NCBI GenBank assembly: GCA_036320915.1
Contig: JAXBDG010000003.1
Location: 1,984,001 to 2,048,000 of the forward strand
Direction: 5' to 3'
Source of the DNA: Linnemannia elongata
Lineage: Eukaryota > Mortierellomycota > Mortierellomycetes > Mortierellales > Mortierellaceae
Length of the DNA stretch: 64,000 nt
Under the pieces are notes generated by a model. That model was not told the DNA's origin, made no database searches, and was given only the letters and a program-made list of their open reading frames with translations. How positions within the stretch are numbered: position 1 is the first letter of the stretch; the number at the start of each line of letters is the position of its first letter. Shown here piece by piece: positions 1 to 11,019 of this stretch. The translations under genes and the position numbers were made by a program.

Positions 1-614
1 TGAGGGGGTAAAAAGTATGGATCCGACCAGAACAGCAAAAAAAGGATCGGAAGGTGATGGGGACTGGACAAGAGAAGGAGACACAGAAGTGAAAAAGAAA
101 GAAGAAAACAGAAAAAAAAGAAAAAAAATGGAACTTTATAAATAGTAACAATTGGGAACGTACAGAAAAATGGCATTCACAGTGACAAGCTACAACAACG
201 AGAGAGACAAAGACGGACTTCACAGCGGAGACCTTTAGCGTATAGCATTGCTCCCTCACCTGTTCTTCTCTTTTCTATCGTGCTGACTCGTCAAGGCGAA
301 TAAAAAAGCTCAAGCTGGGTTCCCCAGGCCCCAGTTCTCAGGTTCCAGGATGCCAGGTACAAGATGCCCTTGTATCACATCAGCAACAACCTGGCCAACG
401 GTCGTGTTTCCTACCGCGACAAAATCGCCGCCGGGTGACGTCACCTGTTTGGGCGCCAACGCGTCCTGCGTTCTCTCGCCCAAATTTGCAGCTTCTTTCT
501 CTTCTTCAAAAACCACGACCAACCCACCGAACCAACGGCCTACACCAACACCCACACTTAAGAAAGGATAACATATCAAATCAACAGAACTATAGACACA
601 GCACACAGCGAATA
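1..614. other. Upstream region of RPN13-like gene, no gene seen
   Basis: No convincing coding sequence. The first 150 bases are purine-rich (G/A runs), and the stretch before the start codon at 615 is C/A-rich, as often seen in fungal 5' leaders. Small open frames on both strands here lack recognisable domains or good splice context. Confidence 0.5.
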
Positions 615-1254
615 ATGTCATCCAAGATTCTTCTTCAGTTCAGAGCAGGACGATGCTTCAGGGACGGAACCACTAACACAGTCAAGCCAGATGCTACCAA
701 AGGGTACTGCAATGCTCCCTTTGTGCCTCTTTCACCTGGCATGCACCCTACTTCCAGGTCATGTGGAGACCACCTTTAAAGCAACACCTGCTTACACATA
801 TGAGTTCTTCACTTTCTTTCGTTGATAGGTTGGTTTATATGGAGGAAGAGGACGGCCTGCTGCACTTTTTCTGGAAGAACAGGACAACAAACTTAGTTGA
901 GGACGTATGTTCAACCTATCTCTCCTACTCTCACTTCAAAAAACGAACGCATATGACTGACTCGACGCTATCAAAGACATTGGCTGACTCTGACACCTTT
1001 TTTCAATTGCATCACCTTTTGACACAAAATAGGATCTGATCTTGTTCCCAGGAGACGCAGAACTGCTGAAGGTCGACGAGTGCACAACAGGACGAGTTGT
1101 CGTCCTCAAGTTCAAATCATCCTCACAAAAGCTCTTCTTCTGGCTTCAGGAGTCCAACGCCGATCGGGATCAGATCGTCCTGCAACAGGCAAACACCCTC
1201 ATCAACCAGGGTGGCGACGGCGGTTTCGGAGATGACGATGTCAACATGGAGTAA
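615..1254 (+). CDS. RPN13: Proteasomal ubiquitin receptor Rpn13/ADRM1, Pru domain only
   Basis: Three exons: 615-703, 829-904, 1033-1254, giving 128 residues. Rpn13 sits on the 26S proteasome base (Rpn2) and binds ubiquitin through its Pleckstrin-like Pru fold. The protein is almost all Pru domain: LLQFRAG near residue 7, the GTTNTVKPDATKG strand, VYMEEEDGLLHFFWKNRT in exon 2, and LKFKSSSQKLFFWLQE in exon 3, where the FFW(M/L)QE block is a family hallmark. The C-terminal DEUBAD domain that recruits the deubiquitinase UCH37 in animals is absent, as in budding yeast. The stop codon lies in a splice-donor-like context (GAGTAAGA), but continuing into the next plausible acceptor near 1390 does not give a DEUBAD-like sequence, so I end it here. 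Convergent with the CorA gene. Confidence 0.88.
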
Positions 1255-1715
1255 GAATGGGATACTGCCTTGTTACATTCAGCATACCACCACCTGTACA
1301 GAACCAACAACCAAGCCATTAAAAGATGACAAAAACAACCGTCTGTCAGATTGATGCATGTCAAACTTTGGTGCGTGTGCTCTTTGTGCAGACTTTTGCT
1401 ACTGACCGGGATGCATCAAGTACATCTTTTCTACCGCAATTGGAAAATTCCTGAAGTACAGGAACAAGGACGTTGTCAATCATTGGACAAGGAGAACTAA
1501 GTAAGGTAGATAAAAACCAATGAATAAGGATGGTGAACCCCCCCTCCCCGAACAGAGATTATGGACACCTTCGGACAAGAATAATGATGGCCATTGACGA
1601 AGGAAAAAAAGTTGGCGAGCAAGGAACAGCCGCAAACGGGAGAAAGACACCGATAAACCCTCAGCTTGCAGATTTTCATAAAGCATGATACGGAGAAATG
1701 GTTCATTTTAGTTGT
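1255..1715. other. Intergenic region between convergent genes
   Basis: Holds the 3' flanks of the RPN13-like gene (plus) and the CorA-type gene (minus). No RNA gene or coding frame with family similarity was seen. Confidence 0.5.
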
Positions 1716-4415
1716 CTAAATGAGGCCATAGCGTTTGCCAAAGATGACGGCAAGGACGCTATAGATACCCATGCCTCCAATGAGACACCAGAACCATGTC
1801 AACGGCTCGTTATCCATTTCAGGTTGTCCCGGCACATGAACGTTCATTCTGTCGTTCAAAAAAAAAGGGCAAAAGGAGGTCAGTAAGCGTTACTTACATT
1901 TAGCCTTTTCACAAATTCTTTGCCATCAAAACGTCAAACATAAAAACACTCACCCCCAGAGACCAGCGACAAAGGTCATGGGCACGATCAAACTGGCAAA
2001 GAACGTCAAGGTCCCAACAACACTGTTGGTCTTGTTGGAGAGTTGGTTGATTTCGAGCGAGATCTGGGCGAGGTAGTTGGAATGAGATCGGCCCAGTACC
2101 TTTTCGTAGCTGTTGAGAGACTGTAGCATCGTCAGGACGTGGTCCAGAATATCTCCCAGGTACAGCATGATCTCTGTTTCGCGGTAGTTTTGAAGCAAAT
2201 ACTGTGGCTGCTGATGCTGAGACATGTTGTCTGGTTGAACTGAAGCTGCTGCTCCGGGAGCATTTCCTGCTGGGGTGGCTCTTCCACTAGCTCCTGGGCC
2301 AGTCCCTGCTGTAACTCCTGCTCCTGACTGCGCGGCGGCCGGTACCCCTGCTCCAAGGGCGCCAATGACTGGATCTCTTGCTGGCTCGCGTGGGCCAGCA
2401 TATCCCCAAGCGCCTCCTGCTGACATCATATACCGTTCGTCGAACCGCTTCATCAATCCACGAATGACATCGGCCTTGTTCATCAAGAGTCGAGAGATGG
2501 CCATGACATTCTTTCGACAGGATCCAATTCTCCTTAACATATCCGTGGTCTCGTTCTCCCGAAGCAAGAGAACCAGATCATCGATCGAGTCGACTTCATA
2601 TTCGATTGTCTGGATCGGAGACGCAAAGCTGTCGGTGATATCGTCCAGGAGCGCATAGTTGATCCAGTCTGGGGTCAAAGTGATGTGTGAATGGAATTGC
2701 TCGAGTCGGCGGAGCACGTTCAGATGGTGTGTCGTAGGTAAAAAGTGAAACTATCAAAAACCAACAAAGAAAAGCCCTCTTCGAGTTAGAGGACATGTAG
2801 ACGAAACGCGCCAAATAATAAAACACTGAACATCAGCAAATGCTCTTACGGTGATGATACCCTCCCGCAGGACGACAGAGTACATTGAAGCAGGCTGGAG
2901 ATAAGATCCCGAGTTGTAGTCCTGGTCAAATGTCCGGAAGCAGACAAAATAATAGTTGCGGAAGACTTCGTACTTTTCCCGCACTTCCTCGGTTGAGATA
3001 TCCTCGATAGTCAGCGGGTGAATATGAAAGTGCTATTGACATAAAGAAGATCCGATCAAAATATATTTTTTCAAGTCAGCATGCAACATGCCAAAGTCAG
3101 TCCCAATGGGCGTAATGGACGAGTGGTAAACTGAAGAGCGGCACATAAAATAAGATTTCATTTTGTATGTTGTTTACCTTGGATAAGATCTGCATGTCGA
3201 AATCACTCGGGTCAAGGATATCTATCCAGAAACAGCCGTCCTTGAGCAGATCCGAAAATACTCTGGGTCCCTCCGTCCCCACGCCCCCTCCTTCCAACGA
3301 CGCCTTGCAGAGAATCTGTGGCAGCGATGGTGCCTCGATCAATCCTGCTGTTCTAGAGTAGAATGTGTAGCGAATCTGCTCTGGCAATGGTGGCTAGTTG
3401 AGTTGAGTTGGTCCCAGAACAAAAAGGACAAGCAAAACGGTTAGCATCCTATGGTCGTGTGACGCCTTTCCTTCTTGTTGGGTTTGTTGTTATGGTTGCA
3501 CAACACTCATCTCCAATTGTGAGGGATTTTTTCTTTGTTGATGGTCATTGCTCTTACCCGTGGAGATCGCTCGCTATAATAACTCGCTTTCCGAGCAGAC
3601 CTTCTCCGGAAAGTACTGCCAAAGCCTCCTGATGATGATCCTGACGAAACCGCCCTGTCAAGTCCTCCTGAGCTCTTCTCCATGACAGGACTCTGCGCTT
3701 GGTCCTTGTAATCGAGGAGAACTGGCTGTGGTTCATTATATCCACTTTCAATCAGCCCAGCCTCGTTCACACTGGCGTCCAGCCCATCGTAGTCGATATT
3801 CATGACATTGATCGACCCCATTGGGTCATGCTCATGCCCATGGTGGGTACGATGATGGTGTCCAATATGAGGATGTGCTTGCGTAAAAGGAGCGGCAGAA
3901 CGGTAACTGGCTGGGAAGGCTGGATAGTCGCTCCTGCTTGTAGAATTATAAGGTATTGAGGATTGCTGATGACCAGAGAGGACTTCAGACTGGAGTGTAG
4001 GTGAGTAGCCATTGCTGACGCCTGTTGTAGAGTGGTTGTTGCTGTTTGGAAATGTATACGAAGTAGGAAAGACGGGGTGGTCGTCTGGGGTGGCAAAAGT
4101 AGGCGGTGGCTGGTGAACAAAGGGAAGAGGTCTTGAAGGAGTCTCCTGCTCCTGCAACGATTCGCTGTTGTTGTGCTCTTGTTGTTGCTGTTGCTGCTGT
4201 TGTGGGTGAGGAAGGGTGGTATTATTAGTTCGTTCACTGCTAGTGCTAGTGTAACTGTAACCAGTCGAAGCTAGGTGGGTTTCTGTTCTTGTTGCTGGTG
4301 TAAGTGTGGTTGTTTTAGGTGATGTTGGTGTGGCAGGCACGGAGTGGTCACCGACGGCGATGACGATGTCAGTGTCGGTGTCGATGCCGGCGATGTTGTT
4401 TTGTTGTCGACTCAT
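1716..4415 (-). CDS. CorA-type divalent metal ion transporter
   Basis: Five exons on the minus strand: 4415-3558, 3393-3178, 3032-2850, 2750-1954, 1848-1716; 728 residues. CorA/Alr-type proteins are pentameric Mg2+ (or other divalent) channels. Residues 1-286 are a low-complexity, Ser/Thr/Gln/His-rich cytosolic extension. The cytosolic CorA domain follows, with FHIHPLTIEDI and REKYEVFRNYYFVCF typical of the fold, a Gly/Ala-rich insertion, and a long helix (LAQISLEINQLSNKTNSVVG) leading into TM1. The signature Gly-Met-Asn falls at residues 685-687, split by the last intron (TGG GG | A ATG AAC). TM2 is in the last exon (WFWCLIGGMGIYSVLAVIF). The start at 4415 is chosen because upstream in-frame codons run through a T19 tract that looks like 5' leader. 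All introns but the last are phase 0. Divergent from the RING gene. Confidence 0.9.
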
Positions 4416-4711
4416 CTGTGAATTGATTAAGTGATTAAGAGAATGAGTGGAGGAAAAAAAAAAAAAAAAAAAGAGGTGGTGAAGTGTTGACGTGGTGAAA
4501 AACAAAGTGCTGGAAGAAGGGAGAGGTATTTTTAGTGGCAAAGCCTGAAGGAAATGAATAATGGAAGAAAAGGGAGAAAGAGTGAGAGAGAAGGAACGAA
4601 CAAACATATTGAGAACATTGATCACTGATCAAAGTAGATATATCTCCTGAAAGACCAATTGGCCTTATTACCTGATGAAGACGATCATTCGCCAATCCGT
4701 GAACACAAAAG

Positions 4712-4749
<38 letters not shown>
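4712..4749. repeat. A38 homopolymer
   Basis: A run of 38 A residues in the divergent CorA/RING intergenic region. Confidence 0.8.
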
Positions 4750-4752
<3 letters not shown>

Positions 4753-5004
4753 GCTCCCTGTCAACGAACGAAGGCGAAGGGCTGACTGAGACCGATGATG
4801 ATGATGATGATGGGCATATTTTTTTTTCTTCCTTTTTCCTTGGAGTTATGCAATTCTTTGTGTGTATTACAGGTGTATGTCTGACCATGGGAATGTCACT
4901 GGTCGCAGAAAAAGGGCACAGAACCACTTTTTCTTTTTCTAGGTTTGTTCGTCCACGCCCTTTTTCGATATTACTCAACTAATATCGACAGTTATCACCA
5001 AAAG

Positions 5005-5022
5005 CCCCCCCCCCCCCCCCCC
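5005..5022. repeat. C18 homopolymer
   Basis: A run of 18 C residues, the only long G/C homopolymer in the window; it lies in the divergent CorA/RING intergenic region. Confidence 0.85.
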
Positions 5023-5594
5023 ATTGCACATCGTTCATGTCGTACAAGGATTTACTTTTCATCTACAACGCCCATCGCCTATCACCCATTGCATTCTCCA
5101 CTCAGTGCCACTCTCTCTATCTTTCCCTTCGTCTCTCTTTCTTTCTTTCTCTCTTTTATTCTCCTCCTCCCCTCTCCTCCTTTCTCTTCTCAATTTCTCA
5201 CTCTGTTTCCCTCTTACTCTTTACACAAGCAAGCACACACATTTCACTCACCCATCACTCCTTACAAAAAGAATCAGACAAGCAACCAAGCCCTCTCACG
5301 TCCAGGCCATTGTTACCTTTTTTTTTTTTTTTTTTTTTTTTTAATTCTCTTCCCTTTCCTTCTCTCCCGATTTCATCCCATTCCATCTCTCTCTTTCTTA
5401 ATTGTTTCTTCTCACTCCAAACTCCAGATCCCTTCCCTTCCCTTCTCCACTTCTACATACAGACACACACACTCAATCTCACACATACACATACACATAT
5501 ATATACATCAACACTACAACCCCATCTTATTACACCTTCCTTTCGAGCCCAACCCACCTCAACATCAATCCTCAACCTGCAACGATCCTTCAAA

Positions 5595-8500
5595 ATGCTC
5601 GACCGCCCATTCTCGGATGTGTGCTCGACAGTATCGTGCTGGGCACTCATATTCTCCGTCATCCTTCCGTCGATGCAAGTCATGGGGGTAAAAGTCACAT
5701 CTCTCGATGCTTCGCCCACCACCACTACTTCGGACCCTCAACAACAACACTATCACCTACAGAAACATTCACACCAGCTGCAGCAGCAGCTTATGCTAAA
5801 GACGTCGATATTCTCGTTGACAGTGTATCTGGACCCGACGACCATCCAGCAGACCCTGTCACCGATGACATTCCTCTCTGATCCTTCACCTTCCTCGTCC
5901 AACAACAAGAACAGTGATTCTTCGTCTTCTCCCTCGTCACCAAAGAGTTACTTGGTCCAAAACGGCAGCTGGAAGGAACAACAGGATCAACAGCTGCCTC
6001 AACCCCAACTCAATCAACGCTCTCCAGTTATTGGACAAGACGTGAATCCGCCGCCTCCTGTTAGGGGATTCTCCTCTTCTTCTTCCTACAGAAAGCGTGT
6101 TCGTGGAGGCCACTCGAGAACCGCCCTCATCGACCAGGGCAGTGTATGGAGTCGCTCTTCCCTCCTGCCTCCAGTAGAGAGCGATACCGACAACCATGAC
6201 GCCACAGCCGCGGGGCGGGAGGAGGAGGGGGAGGAGGGACGAATCGGTCTGGGGATCTCGAAGGGACCTCGTCGCCTGTCTCGACACCGCTACCCGCATG
6301 CATTGATCCATCGACTGCATAACAACAATAACAGGCCATTGAGGGAGGGCGGCAGTAGTAGAAGAATGGCAATAATGCCCAAGACGACTGCCAAATCGAC
6401 TACCACTAGGAGGAGGATCGAGGCCAAGAAGCGTCCCTCCCGCCTGCAGCAGTTGTTACTACTGAGCCAACAGGAGCATGATATCAACGAGACTTTTTTG
6501 TCGAATGCAATCAACCACAACAACAACCACCACCAGCAGAAACAGCAGAGACAAATAAGGAATGATCCTCCATCACGGGAAGACGATTTGTCTTATTACT
6601 CAACCCATCGAGACTTGGCCGAGATGATGAACTTCATTCTGGACGACGAAGAACTCTCGGAGCATTTTCTCGCAAACAATATGCTGCAAAGTGCTAGCAG
6701 TAGTAATGACGACAATCATCTCGACGACTCACCAACCTTTGAAGCCAAGCAACAACAACCACAACAACATCAACAACAACCTACTCCTGCCCCCCCATCC
6801 TCTTCCTCATCTTCTTCATTCGTCTCGCCATCGCTCTCAGGATGGACGCAAAACGATATTGACATGGCAAGGGCTCTCTGGGACTATTGGGAGGAACTCG
6901 ATGCAATGGATCTGATCCAGGCGCAACTCGAGAGTCAACTCGTCGATGAGGGCGATGTCAACCAGGAGGACATCAACAACATCGACCATAAGACTCATTA
7001 TCCACGCCAAGCCCATCTGCGACAACGAACAGAGCACCAACCGTTCAGGGGTGCGCTTTGGAACGGAAAAGTCAAGGCATTGGCCAAAGATGACACCTCC
7101 AACATGTCTTCTCTTCTGGAGTGGATGCAAGACGGCATTTCGGTAAGACCGCTTTCTTCAACCCCTGAGCTCTTCTCTTCGTTTTTATTTTTATCCCCCA
7201 TTTTATTCTTCAACGTGTGGTATGCATTTCTGAACATTGGGTAATAAGTGATTAAGAGGGAACAGTGGGGTCCATGAGTTGACAATGTGACCATGGACAT
7301 AGTTTGATGGGGCAAACAAGAACATACATTGGATATGATACATTTATTTATGCTTTTGGGCGCAATTTTTCTTTCTGGAGTCGGCTGATGGCCTTGGCTT
7401 GCAGCTTTAATTTCTCAACCAGTATACTGGAGACCATTGTCTGTTACACATCTCGTCGACATGCGCATTCTTGTTGTGTCTAGCCCAACAAAGTAGCCAT
7501 TGTCTTTCTTTGCTCCCTTTCCATACCCATCATACTTCTACTTCATCACTAACTGTTTGTTCCAACAAGAGATTTTTTCCTCATGTTCCATCAGGGATGG
7601 AAAGGAGGTGGAATGAGGGGGAGGAAGGAGGCAGACACAAACAGATGAGTAAGTGCGAATCAAGGAGGTGCAGGGGAAGCGAAGAGACACTGTATTTTGT
7701 CCATTTAACCGAACGGAATACAGCAGCAAGCACTGACTTAACAAACACCTTGTATTTTGGATATGTGAAATAAGCAATGAGAGGGCCATTATGGGTGCAC
7801 ATAGACATACAGACGCGCGATCATTTATTGCCTTCCCCAACCTAAGTTTATATCCCCCCTACCTCACGAATGAGCTAACAAGGCGAACGAACCGATCGCT
7901 CTCCTTCTATTCTCGCTTTCCACTTCATTGTCATGCTTTTTCTTTGGGGGTACATCGAACATCTATTCGATATCCTCAACTCCTCCAAATGACCGCGATA
8001 TTTCTTTTACCTGCGCGAGTAGAATATTATACAAAGAAGGGAGAAACTGGGGTTCTGACTTTGGCCAACACACAGGCATCCGAACCCTCACAATACAAAC
8101 AAACAAAAAAAATGAAAAATGACGGTTTCAACTAACACTTTTTTTATCTCCTTCTTTTCCAGGGCCCAATGATGCGTTTCCCATTCTCAGGACCGATGCC
8201 CATCATGCCTCTAAACTGGATCGCCCTCATGCCTTGTCCTGTCGATGAATCACCTGAGCTCGATCTGGACCAGACAGGAAGAAAGACACCTACCCTGCCT
8301 CTTGACGCGTCGGCGATTGTCTTTTATGCGACGACCAATGGGGACTGTCAGGGCTATGCGGAGATTTTTGATGGTGAGGGCGATTCTCTCCCTCCGGTTA
8401 TGATTCTAGATGCTCTATCGGCGAAGAGGTTGATTTTGACATTGGAAAGTCTTTCTTATGGGACGACTGCAATGGCCTCTCTTGCGCAGATTAATCCCGA

Positions 8501-10526
8501 CTCTAATGCGGCGGCAATCCCGATCAGTACAACTCCTATCAGAACAGACGACAACGACAATGAAGAGACGACAGATGCGAAAACAGGAGAGGAGAGTACA
8601 ATGCTCGACCCACTAGACACGATCGAACAGGAAGAGCTCCGCAACAAGGCAGCTACACGACCTCTCCGTCGTCAAATCATAATCTCCATGCCTGAGCTCG
8701 CATCCATGGTCGATTCTTTCACAGCGGGGGCAGCTATTCGAGTACGGAGGGTTCTGATCAACCTGGGGCTGGATACTCAAGACACGGGCACCGACGAACA
8801 ACTGGATGCCGATGGTGATCGTAGTGAGAGGGGGAGGGATGATGCAGAATATTACCGCCCGTTGACTAGCGCTATGCTATTGAAAAATGGAGGAGTAGGA
8901 GCTCGGAAGGCAGCGTACTTTGGACCCGAGGCTGTTGATGTGGACGCGCACGGGCAGGAGCATGATCGTGCTCAGGATAAAGAGAACGACAAAGGGAAGG
9001 AGGAGAAAGGCACTGCGTCTCGATCATTCATCTTACAGCGACACCCAAAGACAAGGACACGACCCAACCGACTATCACAGCGTGGACACCAAGCGTCGAC
9101 CCACCCCCAACTCCTCGACCAGGTGCAGTCGTTGATGCTCCTAAAAGAATACCCTCAGTACAGCGGAGGACACCAAAGCCTCCATCCCCGCCTCATTGGG
9201 CTCCAACAGAACAATAACAACCATAATCTCCCTCTCACCCAGCCCAACAATACAACCCTCTCTGGAAGAGTCGCCATGGTGTTGATGAGTACCGTCTGCG
9301 GGATCGGCGTAGGCATGTTTGGCGCTCTCCTCTTTGTTGTGGCTCTTAAAGTCCGACTCTTCCAATCCCGACGATCCAACAATTCGGGATCAGGCGTCCA
9401 CTCGCACCGTCACGCAACCGCAGCACAACAACAGCAAGCCCACCAACAGATGCTCGAGACTGTAGTCAAAAAAGTCATCCCGCTTGGAGTATTGGAGAGT
9501 TATGGGGTTCGGACGGTGCTTCAAACATCGGATGCAACCATGGTCTTGACGGCTGTGAGTGAGAAGTCCAAAGCAAAGATGGTGTTGTTGAGTAATGGGC
9601 ACAGGGCTTATGCGGAGGATGTGATTGAGATGGAGGAGGGGCTTGAGGATGCAGAGGCGAGGGTCAATGCTCGACGGTTGCGGTTGGAGAGAAGGAGAAA
9701 TCGGGTGGGCGGTCCAGGGCAACTGCGACTCAGAAGAGATGTTGAGGAGGAAGAGGAAGAGGAAGAGGAAGGGTCTGGTTCTGGTTCAGACGAGGGCGAG
9801 TATGAAGACGATGATGATGTTGCCGAGGACTTGGACCTAGCCGAGCAGGACAGATATCGGGAACACGGACAGTACATCGACGAAGAGGAAGGTAACGATG
9901 ACCAAGTTGTTCCCGAGATGAGGTCCAATCGCGACGGAGGAGCCATGGACATGGAACAGATCACGGCAGTTATTATGACGGCAACGAGACAGGGATCTTA
10001 CCGACGTGTGTCGTACAGTCGCCAGGGTCATCTCAATGACTCGACGTCTTCTTTGTCTTCCTCTTATTCTTCTTCCTCGGCCTCGTCGTCTTCTGGCTCC
10101 AGTTCAAGTTCGAGCTCTCATTCCATGGAGCGAGCATTGACATCCTCGTTCGCATCGTCGCTGTCTCGGTCCGAGAACCCTCAAGGTTGCACCCACTCGA
10201 TCACTCATTCCCACTCCCACGAACAGCGCAGGAGGACAAGGAGTAGCAGGCGCAGGAAGACACGGACCAAGGGCGATAAAGGCTTAAAAGAGGCAGAGAA
10301 GAAAGAAGAGCTTCCGTTTGCGAATGCGAATGCGCAGACGATGTGCTCGATCTGTCTGTCCGAGTATGAGGTCGGCGAACAGGTTCGAACGTTGCCGTGT
10401 TATCACCAGTACCACCAGGGGTGCATTGATCCGTGGCTGCTGAATGTTACGGCGCTGTGTCCGATCTGCAAGAGGGACCTGTTTCCTTCTGCTTCTTCGA
10501 CTTGCGGCAGTGCACCATTGCCATAG
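5595..10526 (+). CDS. PA-TM-RING-like E3 ubiquitin ligase
   Basis: Two exons, 5595-7142 and 8163-10526, giving about 1303 residues. The order of parts fits the PA-TM-RING family of membrane-bound E3 ligases in the endosome/vacuole system. An N-terminal hydrophobic signal (about residues 12-32) is followed by a long Ser/Gln/Asn-rich luminal part. A protease-associated-like segment comes next (residues about 517-640, with FYATTNGDCQGYAEIF), then one TM helix at about 886-913. The cytosolic tail is acidic and Ser-rich. The C-terminal RING-H2 starts at Cys1244 (CSICLSEYEVGEQVRTLPC, then HQYHQGCIDPW and CPICKRDLF), with all eight zinc ligands present. The join (TCG | GTAAGA ... TTTTCCAG | GGC) is phase 0, but the 1020-nt intron is much longer than others here. 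Two separate genes are possible, although the second part would then lack a signal peptide. AATAAA at 10624-10629. Confidence 0.75.
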
Positions 10527-10972
10527 AACTAGTGTACTGTACATTACCCCTTATTTAACAATCGGGTGTAGGCATAATCACACTTTGAGTAAAGCACAGT
10601 ACGTTGATCATCGGTGATAAAGTAATAAATGATGGTGATTTCACTAGCTTGGCAAGAGAAATAAATTAGGTCGAATCGCAGCCAATCAAATGCAATTCTT
10701 GCGTGTTGGCAAAGGTAATTGGAGAATGTCCAACCGCCTTTCGGTTCTTACTTGTTGTTATTGTTGTTGTTGTCGTTTAGGTTCTTTTTTGCTCTTTTCC
10801 CTTTTTTCCCTTTCCCCCTTGTTTCTTCGTCTGTTGCTTTTTACCCTCGTTGTCGTCCGTTTTGTTACCTAACCCCCTTTTCCTCACCTTCCTTTCTCAG
10901 GGCACACTGACACCTCGCACTCTCCACACTCCATTTCTACCTCACACCCATCTTTACACAACTCACACAAGC

Positions 10973-11010
<38 letters not shown>

Positions 11011-11019
11011 ACAATACAA
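10527..11019. promoter_or_regulatory. Intergenic region and A35 leader of the Mso1-like gene
   Basis: It holds the 3' flank of the RING gene (AATAAA at 10624) and a T/C-rich promoter-like stretch (10760-10910). A run of 35 A residues at 10974-11008 ends 11 nt before the start codon at 11020. Confidence 0.5.
10974..11008 (+). repeat. A35 tract just upstream of a start codon
   Basis: A run of 35 A residues ending 11 nt before the ATG of the Mso1-like gene. Confidence 0.85.

Larger units (their letters stand above)
4416..5594. promoter_or_regulatory. Divergent intergenic region rich in homopolymers
   Basis: This 1.2 kb region lies between the starts of the CorA gene (minus) and the RING gene (plus), so it should hold both promoters. 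It contains A19 at 4454-4472, A38 at 4712-4749, C18 at 5005-5022, T25 at 5318-5342, and a long CT-rich stretch followed by a CA/TA-rich stretch (about 5100-5520) on the sense side of the RING gene. I see no clear TATA box. Homopolymer lengths may be affected by sequencing. Confidence 0.5.

Noticed and set aside
4416..4625. In-frame upstream codons extending the CorA protein by 70 residues
   Set aside because: They translate a T19 tract and pyrimidine-rich leader; the ATG at 4415 is the more credible start.
5037..5594. In-frame upstream extension of the RING protein by 186 residues
   Set aside because: It reads through C/T-rich and T25 leader sequence; the ATG at 5595 gives a proper signal peptide.
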